Assembly (NCBI GenBank): GCA_017644045.1
Contig: JAEPMI010000006.1
Coordinates: forward strand, 212,980 to 276,979
DNA: 64,000 nt
DNA from: Deltaproteobacteria bacterium
GTDB lineage: Bacteria; Myxococcota_A; Polyangia; Polyangiales; Houyiibacteriaceae
Reading direction: 5' to 3'
In this document: piece by piece, positions 24,466-33,342 of the stretch
Layout of the letters: every line of letters starts with the position of its first letter
Numbering within the stretch: position 1 is the stretch's first letter
The notes under the pieces: generated by a model
What the model was told of the DNA's origin: nothing
The model's database searches: none
The model's input: only the letters and a program-made list of their open reading frames with translations
Translations under genes and position numbers: made by a program

Positions 24466-27400
24466 GCGAACCGCACGTGAAGCCGCTCTTCAACCTTCCG
24501 AAGAGCATCCACAAGATCGACTTCGTCGAACGGCTGACCACCGCGATCGGCCAGCCGAAGCAAACCGCGGCGACCTACGTGGTCACGCCACCGATCCATG
24601 ACGCCTTCGAGAAGGCGCTCAAGCTCGTGGACGCGGGTCTGAAGCAGAACCGCAGCCAGGCGACCTTCCTGCACGGCAGCTTCGGTAGCGGCAAATCGCA
24701 CTTCATGGCGCTGCTCTCCTTGATGCTCGAGGCGAACGAGGATGTCTGGGGCATCCCGGAGCTCCACCCCCTGCGCGCCAAGTTCGACTGGGTGGGCGAG
24801 AAGCGCCTCCTGAAGCTCCACTTCCACATGATCGGGAAGGCCAGCATCGAGCAGGCCATCTTCCTCCGGTACATCGAGCACGTTCGGGAGCACCACCCCG
24901 ACGCGACGGTCCCCGGTCTCTTTGCGGACGAGCAGCTCTTCGCCGACGCCCGCCAGATGCTCGACGAGCTGGGCGACGACGCCTTCTTCGCGCCGATGAA
25001 CGAAGCCGAGGGCGCGGTGTCCGACCAGCAGAATGAGTGGGGGGAGTTCGCCGAGTCTGGGTGGAACCGAGAGCGCTTCGAGGCTTCTGCTGAATCGAGC
25101 GAACCGAAAAAGCGCGAGGAACTGTTCAGCGCGCTAGTGAAGACTCGTTTTCGCGCCTACGCCGAGACCCAGAGGCAGTTCCTAGACCTCGACTCCGGCC
25201 TCGGCATCGTTGGTCGTCACGCCAAGGAGCTCGGCTACGACGGCATCGTCCTCTTCCTCGACGAGCTGATCCTCTGGCTCGCGTCGCGCGCCTCGAACGT
25301 GGAGTGGTTCCACAACGAAGCGCAGAAGATGGTGAAGCTCGTGGAGGCGCAGGAGTCGCATCGCGACATCCCCTTCATCAGCTTCATTGCACGCCAGCGC
25401 GACCTCGCGGAGATGGTGGGCGAGGACTACATGGGCCTCGAGAACAAGCTAGTCCGTGACTCGCTTACGTGGTCCGAGGGGCGATACGAGACCATCGAGC
25501 TGCCGGACAACAGCCTCCCGGCCATCGCCGAGAAGCGGGTCCTCAAGCCAGCGGACGAAATGGCCAAAGAGACCCTGGACCAGGCCTTCGACCGGATGCG
25601 TCGAGGGGCCGCGGATCCCGCGTGGAAGACCATGCTCGGGAAGCTCGATGCAGCAGACTTCCGGCGGCTCTACCCGTTCAGCCCGGCGCTGGTGGAAGCG
25701 CTCATCGCACTCTCCAACTCGCTCCAGCGCGAGCGCACCGCGATTCGATTGCTCACCGAGATTCTCGTCGAGCATATCGAGGACCTGTCCCTCGGTGGCG
25801 TCGTCGGGGTCGGCGACCTCTACGACGTCCTCGCTGGTGGCGACGACACCGCGGACGGGGTGATGAAGTCCCGCTTCGAGTCGGCGAAGCAGATGTACAC
25901 CTACCGCTTTCTGCCGGTCCTCCAGGAACAGCACGGCACGAACACGCCGGAGAAGTGCCAGCGGCTGCGACCCGACCACCCTGCCCGGCTGGGGTGCAGC
26001 AACTGCACCCAGACGGCGTGCCGCACCGACAACCGGATGGTGAAGACCCTCATCATCGCGGCGCTCGTTCCGGAGGTGACTCCGCTCAAGGACATGACCG
26101 CTGCCAAGCTCGTGCAGCTCAACCACGGCTCGCTGCGGGTCCCCATCCCCGGCACCGAGGCGAACCTCGTGGCCCAGAAGCTGAGGACGTGGGCGAGTCA
26201 GATCGGCCAGCTCCACGTGGGCTCGCAGGCCGACCCGACCGTGCGGCTTCAGCTCGAGGGCGTCGAGCTCGGGCCGATCCTGGAGCAGGCGAGTCACGTC
26301 GATGGCCCGGGGGCTCGCCAGCGGGTTCTGCGCGACCTGCTCTTTGAGGCGATGGGCGTCGAGTCCATCGCGGACTGGGGCAAGGACCACAAGTACAAGG
26401 ACTGGCGCGGGACCGACCGCCTCGGACACATCCGCTTCGGCAACGTTCGGAAGATGGGTCCCGAAGCGCTCCGCTGCCCCGAGGGGCACGACTGGCGCCT
26501 GATCGTCGACTACCCCTTCGACGAACCAGGGTTCGGGCCCCACCACGACGAAGAGGTCCTCGAGGCATTCAAGGAGGAGACCGGCGGGACCTGGACGCTC
26601 GTCTGGCTCCCGAGCTTCTTCTCGCACTCCATCAACCAGATGCTCGGAGAGCTGGTCATCCTCGACCACATCCTCGAGACCCCGGGCACGACGAAGGGCT
26701 ACGTCTCGCACCTCAGCGTGGAGAACCAGGTTCGAGCGCAGAACGACCTCGCCAACCTGCGGACGCAGAAGCAGTCACGGATCCTCCAGGCGCTGGGGCA
26801 AGCCTATGGGCTCACGCAGGTGAAGGAGGGTGACCTCGACACCGCGCTGTCCGTCGACGATCACCTCATCGTGCTCAAGCCTGGGGCGAAGGTGCAGACA
26901 TCGCTGGCCGCGAACCTGGCGACGGCGCTCGACAACTACATCCCGGAGCTCCTTGCGGCGCGCTACCCGCGCCACCCTCGCTTCACCAAGAAGCTCACGA
27001 CGGCGCGGCAGAAGAACCTCATCGCGCGCTTCGGCGAGATCATCGACTCGGATGACAAGCGCATCGCGGCCGACAAGTCCCTCGGCGATGAGATGCGCGG
27101 CACGCTCGGGGAGCTCGGGCTCGTCCGCGTGACCGAGACCGCCGTGCATTTGGTTCAGGACCAGATGCTCCAGGAGCTCGAGAAGAAGCGGCAGCAGAAG
27201 TCCGCAGAGCGCCCGGAAGTCGGCGAGCTCCGGCGCTGGATCGACGAGAACGGTCGGATGGGGCTCCAACCGGAAGCGTTGGACCTCGTTGTCCGCTGTT
27301 ACGCCCGTTGGTCCGCTCGAACTTTCGTGAGCGGTGACCAGGCGTACACCCCCGTCGCGGGCAAGCCCATCCCCGACTACATCGTGCTCGAGAAGCCCGA

Positions 27401-28124
27401 TCTGCCGACCCACCAGGGTTGGTTGGCAGCGAAGCAGCTCGCGGGAACCGCGTTCGGGCTCCCCAACATCGGAAACGCGCTCCATGCAGACAATCTCAAG
27501 CGCTTCGAATCGGAGCTCGCCAAGACGCTGAAGGAGAAGGTCGGGGACTGCACCAAGCTCCCTGGGCTGCTGAAGCAGCGGCTCGGCCAACTCGACCTGG
27601 ATACCGACGTGGCCCGCGTGACCACGGCCAGCTCGGCAGACTCCTTGTGCGCCGGCCTCCAGGGCAAGAACGGCAAGGCCCAGGTGGAATTCTTGGCCGC
27701 CTTCGAGCCCGAGACCAGCGCTCGCGCGGTCGGCGCCAGCATTGGTAGCGTAAGCCAGGTGGTCGCGTTGCTCGACGATGCGCTCGTGTTCGGTGCGTTC
27801 GACCAGCTCGAGGGACGGCAGGCCGAGCTGGAGGGCGCGACCGAGCTACTCGAGAAGGTCGCCAGTGTCCTGCGGCAGGACGAGCTCAACCAGGCGGCCG
27901 CGGAACGACTCAGGGGGCTCGCCGAAGAGGCGACACGGATTCTCAACCCACCTCCCCCGGCCGGCCGAGTCGTCTACGAGGGCTCGCTGCATCGACAGGG
28001 GAAGGCCGAAGTCATCGATCACCTCGAGTCGGCGCTGGCCAAGGTTCGCGAGGCCCTCGATGGCGAGGGCCACGAAGTCACGATGACCGGTCAGATTCGG
28101 ATCTCGGTGCCGGGCAAGAAGTGA
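24462..28124 (+). CDS. pglY: BREX type 2 P-loop ATPase PglY
   Basis: The ATG at 24462 (MSEPHVKPLFNLPKSIHKID) overlaps the previous stop by ATGA; 1220 aa. Walker A is HGSFGSGKSHF (G72-S79). The central region contains a cysteine cluster (LGCSNCTQTACRTD) that may bind zinc. The long C-terminal part holds helical segments and a final GEGHEVTMTGQIRI. Size, position before pglZ and the P-loop match PglY, a large ATPase of unknown detailed mechanism required for type 2 BREX. The stop overlaps the pglZ start. Confidence 0.92.
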   Translation: MSEPHVKPLFNLPKSIHKIDFVERLTTAIGQPKQTAATYVVTPPIHDAFEKALKLVDAGLKQNRSQATFLHGSFGSGKSHFMALLSLMLEANEDVWGIPELHPLRAKFDWVGEKRLLKLHFHMIGKASIEQAIFLRYIEHVREHHPDATVPGLFADEQLFADARQMLDELGDDAFFAPMNEAEGAVSDQQNEWGEFAESGWNRERFEASAESSEPKKREELFSALVKTRFRAYAETQRQFLDLDSGLGIVGRHAKELGYDGIVLFLDELILWLASRASNVEWFHNEAQKMVKLVEAQESHRDIPFISFIARQRDLAEMVGEDYMGLENKLVRDSLTWSEGRYETIELPDNSLPAIAEKRVLKPADEMAKETLDQAFDRMRRGAADPAWKTMLGKLDAADFRRLYPFSPALVEALIALSNSLQRERTAIRLLTEILVEHIEDLSLGGVVGVGDLYDVLAGGDDTADGVMKSRFESAKQMYTYRFLPVLQEQHGTNTPEKCQRLRPDHPARLGCSNCTQTACRTDNRMVKTLIIAALVPEVTPLKDMTAAKLVQLNHGSLRVPIPGTEANLVAQKLRTWASQIGQLHVGSQADPTVRLQLEGVELGPILEQASHVDGPGARQRVLRDLLFEAMGVESIADWGKDHKYKDWRGTDRLGHIRFGNVRKMGPEALRCPEGHDWRLIVDYPFDEPGFGPHHDEEVLEAFKEETGGTWTLVWLPSFFSHSINQMLGELVILDHILETPGTTKGYVSHLSVENQVRAQNDLANLRTQKQSRILQALGQAYGLTQVKEGDLDTALSVDDHLIVLKPGAKVQTSLAANLATALDNYIPELLAARYPRHPRFTKKLTTARQKNLIARFGEIIDSDDKRIAADKSLGDEMRGTLGELGLVRVTETAVHLVQDQMLQELEKKRQQKSAERPEVGELRRWIDENGRMGLQPEALDLVVRCYARWSARTFVSGDQAYTPVAGKPIPDYIVLEKPDLPTHQGWLAAKQLAGTAFGLPNIGNALHADNLKRFESELAKTLKEKVGDCTKLPGLLKQRLGQLDLDTDVARVTTASSADSLCAGLQGKNGKAQVEFLAAFEPETSARAVGASIGSVSQVVALLDDALVFGAFDQLEGRQAELEGATELLEKVASVLRQDELNQAAAERLRGLAEEATRILNPPPPAGRVVYEGSLHRQGKAEVIDHLESALAKVREALDGEGHEVTMTGQIRISVPGKK

Positions 28125-30931
28125 TGGAGGGTGTGCCGCACCTGAGCGCGCACGACCTGCGCGCAGACCTAGAGGAGGCGTATCGGCGGAAGCGCCACCA
28201 CCACCTCTTCGCCTACTTCGGCACCGGGGACGAGCAGACGCTCAAGCTCGTCAATGTAGGCGACTTCCACGTCGTCCCGGTTCGGAGCGAGCTCGAGCTG
28301 CGCGAGCGCCTGCCCAAGCTCGCAGACGACGATGCGCGCATGGCCTTCCTCGTCCCTTGGACGGGGGATATTCCGCTCGACATCTCCGGTCGATTCGCCC
28401 TCAACGGGCGGGTCCGCCGCATTGGCAAGGATGCACGGCTTCGACACCTCTTCGCGGTGGGCGAAGTCGAAGGCGAGGCGCTCCGCTCCCCTTTAGTCAG
28501 CTACCTCCTCCGCCCCGACAACACCGGCCGCTATCCGGTCGGCGACGGGAGGCTCACGGCCGACGCGATGTGGGACACGTGGCTCGCGCGAGACTGGTCG
28601 GTGCCCACCGAGGGCGGCCTGGCCCTCGACACCCTCCTCGGCTGGGCCGCCATCGACAAGCGAGGCGCCCAGTTCGCCCACGCCATGAAGGCCGAAGAGG
28701 CGCGGGGTGTGCGTGAAGCGCTGCTGGAACACCTGGCCGTTAGAACGGGTCCAACGGGGCCTATCCTCTGGTCTGCGTGGGAAGAGAGCCGGGGAGCGAC
28801 GGTCCTGGAACTCGCGATGCTCTTCGAAGCCCTGGCCGAGAGCCCCCTCGCAGCCGTGCGAATGTGGATCAAGACCCGGGTCCGCGAGCTCTTGGGCGTC
28901 GAGAGCGAGGCCGAGGTGCTCGAAGTCGCCCGCAGCCTGGGCCGAGAAGCTCCGAGCGCGCTTCGCTACGTCGAGCGCAACGCGGGTGCCACTACAGCGC
29001 GGACCATCGCAAAGGGCGCTGATGAGCGCGTAGACGATGAGGAGGTACGGGCGGCGCTCATCGAGAGCACGAGGCTACCTTCAGCCTGGGCACAGCGACT
29101 AGACGCCCTTGGCGACATCCTGCTGCGCGCATCGAGCAAGCCCAGCGCCGAGCTCCTCGAGGATGCGACGGGGGCCTTCCGCGCGCTCGACGGCCACGTG
29201 TTCTTCAAGGACGAGGAGCAACGGCAGTCCCTCCAGCGAACCGAGATGGCGGTCCGCCTGTTGGCTTGGCTCGTAGCCCGCCCCGACCAGGCCCTGGAGC
29301 CGAGCCCTACCCCCCAGGGCGAAGCCGAAGAGCTCGGTCGCTGGTACGCGGAGGAAGGTGGCTATGTCGACTGGGCGCGCCGCTGGGCGCGCGGCACGGG
29401 AGACTCGAAGCTCACCAAGGGCGTTCAGGCCATCGTACGGGCCGCCGACGAAGCGCGGGCGGACCTGGACCGCCGGTTCGCCAAGAGTCTGGTCGGCTGG
29501 GTCGACGCAGGGCAGCCATCTCACCACGTCCTGCCCATCCAGGACGCGGTGCAGCGTTTGGCAACGAAGTTCCTCGACGAGGAACCCGAGCGACGGCTGC
29601 TCGTGCTCCTCATGGACGGAATGGCGTGGGCCCAAGCCGTAGAGCTCCTCGAGTCGCTCGGGAGCCGGGCTGCACCCTGGGGACCGCTCGCCTGGCACTC
29701 GACCAAGTCCGGTCGAGTCGGTGAGGCGCTCTATCCCGTGGTATTCGCCGGCCTACCGACGGTCACCGAGGTAAGCCGCTCCGCCTTCTTCGCTGGGAAG
29801 CTGATGAAGCCTGGTTCCCGCCTGGACACCTCCAAGGACCCGGAGAAGTGGGCCGCGAACTCTCACGTGAAGAAGTACGCCGAGGGCACGGACACCCCTC
29901 GGCTGCTCCTCCGGAGCGAGGGACACACCAAGGGCGGCAGCGCGTCGCAAGAGGCGCTGTCGCTCGTCGCCGACCCGAAACGCCGCGTCGTGGCCGTGGT
30001 CGTCAACGCCATCGACGACAGCCTGAAGGCGAGCCACGCCGTGCGGCATCCGTGGCGGGTCGAGAACATCGCTTCGCTACCCGACCTCCTGGACAAGGCT
30101 CGTGAGCACGGCCGGGCCATCTTGCTCGCCAGCGACCACGGCCACGTACCCGCCGATCGGCTGGAACGGATGAAGGAGCTCCACCCTGGCGCGAAGTCGT
30201 CTGGAGGCGGCGCGCGATGGCGGCCACTGCCCAGGGCGGACTCACCAGTCGCTGACAACGAGGTCGCCTTCTTCAGTTCGAAGGTCTACACGCCGAAGGG
30301 GGCGGAGGGCATCGCCCTACTCTCCGATGATGCCAGTGCATACGCCGGCAACACCCACGCAGGAGAGCACGGCGGCGCCACCCTCGCCGAAGTCGTCGCC
30401 CCCTGCCTGATCGTCGGGTGCGAGGAAAGCGCAGCCGCGAGCCTCGGCAACGACGAGGACCTCTCGGTCCGCGCGGCGTTCGTGCCCCGGTGGTGGCACT
30501 TCGACGTGCGCAAAGAGGTCGTGGACCTCGAGGCAGCAGCGCCTCGAAAGACGGTCAAGAAGCCGAAGAAGCCAGAGGATGACCGCCAGCTCGGCCTCCC
30601 CATCGCACCCAAGAAGCCGAAGTCCGTCCCCCCTGCCCCGCTGACCGCCTTCTCCAGCTCCAAGGTCCTCGAGGCGCGTGTCCGCACTGCCGCGGCACGC
30701 ACCGAGGTGGTCGTGGCGGTGGAGACCTTGCTCGCTCGTCAGGGAGTCATGTCGGCCAGTGCTTTCGCGGCCGAGATGAAGGTGCTCCCCTTCCGTGTCG
30801 GTGGCTTCATCTCGAAGCTCCAGGAGGTACTCAACCTGGATGGCTACGAGGTGGTCCGATACGACCCAGCCACGCGACAAGTACACCTCGATCGTGAGAA
30901 GCTCTCGCAGCTGTTCGAGGTGAAACTCTAG
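28124..30931 (+). CDS. pglZ: BREX type 2 alkaline-phosphatase-fold protein PglZ
   Basis: About 935 aa from the ATG at 28124 (TGATG with the pglY stop); a GTG at 28121 would add one residue. PglZ-type metal motifs are visible: LLVLLMDGMAWAQAVELLES near 495 (D as nucleophile region) and ILLASDHGHVPADRL near 670. A C-terminal winged-helix-like segment (SASAFAAEMKVLPFRVGGFI) is also present. PglZ is the signature gene of all BREX systems, and its phosphatase fold is thought to act on a cofactor or nucleic acid. All expected motifs are present. Confidence 0.92.
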   Translation: MEGVPHLSAHDLRADLEEAYRRKRHHHLFAYFGTGDEQTLKLVNVGDFHVVPVRSELELRERLPKLADDDARMAFLVPWTGDIPLDISGRFALNGRVRRIGKDARLRHLFAVGEVEGEALRSPLVSYLLRPDNTGRYPVGDGRLTADAMWDTWLARDWSVPTEGGLALDTLLGWAAIDKRGAQFAHAMKAEEARGVREALLEHLAVRTGPTGPILWSAWEESRGATVLELAMLFEALAESPLAAVRMWIKTRVRELLGVESEAEVLEVARSLGREAPSALRYVERNAGATTARTIAKGADERVDDEEVRAALIESTRLPSAWAQRLDALGDILLRASSKPSAELLEDATGAFRALDGHVFFKDEEQRQSLQRTEMAVRLLAWLVARPDQALEPSPTPQGEAEELGRWYAEEGGYVDWARRWARGTGDSKLTKGVQAIVRAADEARADLDRRFAKSLVGWVDAGQPSHHVLPIQDAVQRLATKFLDEEPERRLLVLLMDGMAWAQAVELLESLGSRAAPWGPLAWHSTKSGRVGEALYPVVFAGLPTVTEVSRSAFFAGKLMKPGSRLDTSKDPEKWAANSHVKKYAEGTDTPRLLLRSEGHTKGGSASQEALSLVADPKRRVVAVVVNAIDDSLKASHAVRHPWRVENIASLPDLLDKAREHGRAILLASDHGHVPADRLERMKELHPGAKSSGGGARWRPLPRADSPVADNEVAFFSSKVYTPKGAEGIALLSDDASAYAGNTHAGEHGGATLAEVVAPCLIVGCEESAAASLGNDEDLSVRAAFVPRWWHFDVRKEVVDLEAAAPRKTVKKPKKPEDDRQLGLPIAPKKPKSVPPAPLTAFSSSKVLEARVRTAAARTEVVVAVETLLARQGVMSASAFAAEMKVLPFRVGGFISKLQEVLNLDGYEVVRYDPATRQVHLDREKLSQLFEVKL

Positions 30932-30957
30932 GCACCGGGTGAGCAGGAGACGCGCTG

Positions 30958-31953
30958 ATGGCACTCGACAATGATGAGATCGACAGGCTGGTCGCCCGGT
31001 TCGCGAGAGAGCGCGACAGATTCGACAAGATGGCATCGATGGTTTCTCGGCGGCTCTCGGCCGCGCTATTCGAGGCCGCGGTGCCGCACGTGCCGACCTT
31101 CCGCGCAAAGGCCCCTAAGAGCCTTCGTGGCAAACTGCGCCGCGACCGAACCCAGTACTCAGGCGCTGAGTTCGTGCCAGAGTTCTGCCCTGGGCTGATC
31201 GACCTTGCTGGGGTCCGGGTACTTCTCTACCGATCGCAGGACACGAACGTCACGTGCGATGTAATCGAGGATCTCTTCGAGATCCCCGACGGGGAGCGGT
31301 TCCGAAAGAGCCACGACGATCCCCATGGATACCAAGCTCAACACAGAGTTGTGACGCTAACCCCGGATGACCTCGAAACAGATCCGAGACTCAGCAATCT
31401 CACCGGCGTGATGTGTGAGATCCAAGTAGTCAGCCTTGGTGACCACATCTGGAACGAACTGAACCACGACATCAAGTACAAGACGCCGGATGGTAGACCT
31501 AGCGAAGCGCAAGAAGCGCTTCTTGGCGCGCTTCGGAGGCAGCTGGACGCAGTGCGTGGCACTGTCGACCAACTTGCGGAGGCCACAGACAGGCGCCGCG
31601 AGGAGAACCTAAGCCTGATCAGTACCGCCGAGGACCTACAGCACGGGCTTCGTGTGCGCACCGGGAGGATGATGCGGGGAGACCTCGGGCGACTACTCGA
31701 GCTGCTGGAGTCTTCGGTCGAGGGAGAGATCACACTCGCAAAGCTGGATGAGCTTGGTGTTGACTCAGACGCCTTGGACCGTGGGAAGCAAGCCCTGCAG
31801 AGCGTGAGCCATCCAGCGACCGACACCGATCCTGTCTTGGTAGTCGGGGCGCTCTGGAACGAACTCGGCCCCGCCTTCTACGACACGGTGTGCGCCTGGC
31901 GTGGGAAGCCTGGAGCCGTGAGTCGAGCGGTGAGGGCACTTCATGACAGCTAG
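30958..31953 (+). CDS. RelA/SpoT-type nucleotide pyrophosphokinase embedded in the BREX operon
   Basis: A 331-aa protein; ATG at 30958 with an AGGAG a few bases upstream. The synthetase domain motifs are all recognisable: LIDLAGVRVLLY (D82, R87), DPHGYQAQHRVV (G124-Y125, H129), MCEIQVVSLGDHIWNELNHD (E154, Q156, H170) and IKYK. There is no HD hydrolase, TGS or ACT domain, so it is a small alarmone-synthetase-like enzyme with ~160 extra C-terminal helical residues. Relatives make (p)ppGpp, or act as toxins by pyrophosphorylating tRNA or ATP. Its codon use is less GC-biased than pglZ or brxD. It has no neighbouring antitoxin. A phage-triggered growth-arrest effector is the leading inference. Confidence 0.85.
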   Translation: MALDNDEIDRLVARFARERDRFDKMASMVSRRLSAALFEAAVPHVPTFRAKAPKSLRGKLRRDRTQYSGAEFVPEFCPGLIDLAGVRVLLYRSQDTNVTCDVIEDLFEIPDGERFRKSHDDPHGYQAQHRVVTLTPDDLETDPRLSNLTGVMCEIQVVSLGDHIWNELNHDIKYKTPDGRPSEAQEALLGALRRQLDAVRGTVDQLAEATDRRREENLSLISTAEDLQHGLRVRTGRMMRGDLGRLLELLESSVEGEITLAKLDELGVDSDALDRGKQALQSVSHPATDTDPVLVVGALWNELGPAFYDTVCAWRGKPGAVSRAVRALHDS

Positions 31954-31983
31954 GTCGGCGCCGCAGCACATCCGGGTCATCAC

Positions 31984-33339
31984 ATGACCGAGGCTTCTCC
32001 GCTGAAGCGGCGGGAAGTCGTGGACGCCCTCCGTATCGGGGCGGTTCCTCGCCGTGGACTGGAGCTCTTCGCCGTCGGCCTCGAGCGCTTCGAGAAGGCC
32101 ATCGACGAGGAACTCGATGCCGTCGCCGCGGGGCGGGGGAAGTTCAAGGCCGTTCGTGGCGAGTACGGAACGGGAAAGACCTTCTTCTCCCGGTGGCTCG
32201 AGCACCGCGCCCTGCAACGCGGGTTCGCAACCACACTGGTCCAGATCTCCGAGCGCGACACTCCGCTCTACAAGATGGAGACCGTCTACCGTCGCGCCGT
32301 CGAGGGTCTCCAGACCAAGGAATGGTCTGACGGTGCGTTCCGAAGCCTCATCGACCGGTGGTTCTTCAACCTCGAAGAAGAGGTGCTCGGAAGCGGGAGC
32401 GTCGACGTCGGCAGCGCCGACGCTGTGGCCAAGGCCGTTGGGGACCTCCTCGAGCAGCGGCTCCACGAGGTCAGCAAGACCCAGCCCCAGTTCGCCGCCG
32501 CGCTTCGCGCCTGTCACACGGCGCGAGTGAAAGAAGACCACGCCATCTCCGAGGGCCTGGTCGCGTGGCTCATGGGGCAACCCAACGTCGGCTCAGGCAT
32601 CAAGCGCACGGCGAACCTGAAGGGCGAGCTGGATCACGACGGCGCCGCGGGCTTCCTGCGCGGCCTACTCGAAGTGCTGAAGCAGACCGGGCGCAAGGGG
32701 CTGGTCCTCGTGCTCGACGAGGTCGAGACCATTCAGCGGGTCCGCGCCGACAGTCGTGAGAAGAGCCTCAACGCGCTCCGCCAGCTCATCGACGACCTGG
32801 TCGCCGGCCGATACCCCGGTCTCTACGTGCTCATCACGGGCACGCCCGGGTTCTTCGATGGCCCCCAGGGTGTGAAGCGCCTGACGCCGCTCGCGCAGCG
32901 CCTCCACACCGAGTTCGGCGACAACCCGAAGTTCGATAGCTCTCGCGCCCCGCAGATCCGGCTCCAGCCCTTCGACATGCAGAAGATGATCGTGGTCGGG
33001 AAGCAGATCCGCGACCTCTACCCATCCGAGGCCGCCGAGCGAATCCAGGCGAAGGTGGACGACGCGACCCTGAAGGGCCTCGCCGAGGGCGTTTCGGGGC
33101 AGCTCGGCGGCAAGGTCGGGATCGCCCCACGCATCTTCCTCAAGCGCCTCGTGGACCTCATCGACCGGGTCGACGAGTTCCCCGAGTTCGAGCCCTCCAA
33201 AGACTACAAGCTCGTGGTGAAGCCCGGGGAGCTGACGCCGGAGGAGCGCGCCGCGGCCGGAGCCTCGGTCGAGCTGGACGCCATTGACCTTGACCTATCG
33301 CAGGGGGACGGCGGGCGCGGAGAGCAGGACCTCGGCTAG
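31984..33339 (+). CDS. brxD: BREX type 2 ATP-binding protein BrxD
   Basis: A 451-aa AAA-type protein. It has an N-terminal ALRIGAVPRRGLELFAVGLE, Walker A VRGEYGTGKTFFSRW (about 58-71), Walker B GLVLVLDEVETIQRVRADS and a downstream GGKVGIAPRIFLKRLVDLID segment. The sequence and its place between pglZ and the Lhr-like helicase match BrxD (BREX ATP-binding protein). It starts 30 bp after the RelA/SpoT-like gene and ends 3 bp before brxHI. It presumably supplies ATP-driven remodelling in the complex. Confidence 0.9.
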   Translation: MTEASPLKRREVVDALRIGAVPRRGLELFAVGLERFEKAIDEELDAVAAGRGKFKAVRGEYGTGKTFFSRWLEHRALQRGFATTLVQISERDTPLYKMETVYRRAVEGLQTKEWSDGAFRSLIDRWFFNLEEEVLGSGSVDVGSADAVAKAVGDLLEQRLHEVSKTQPQFAAALRACHTARVKEDHAISEGLVAWLMGQPNVGSGIKRTANLKGELDHDGAAGFLRGLLEVLKQTGRKGLVLVLDEVETIQRVRADSREKSLNALRQLIDDLVAGRYPGLYVLITGTPGFFDGPQGVKRLTPLAQRLHTEFGDNPKFDSSRAPQIRLQPFDMQKMIVVGKQIRDLYPSEAAERIQAKVDDATLKGLAEGVSGQLGGKVGIAPRIFLKRLVDLIDRVDEFPEFEPSKDYKLVVKPGELTPEERAAAGASVELDAIDLDLSQGDGGRGEQDLG

Positions 33340-33342
33340 GCG

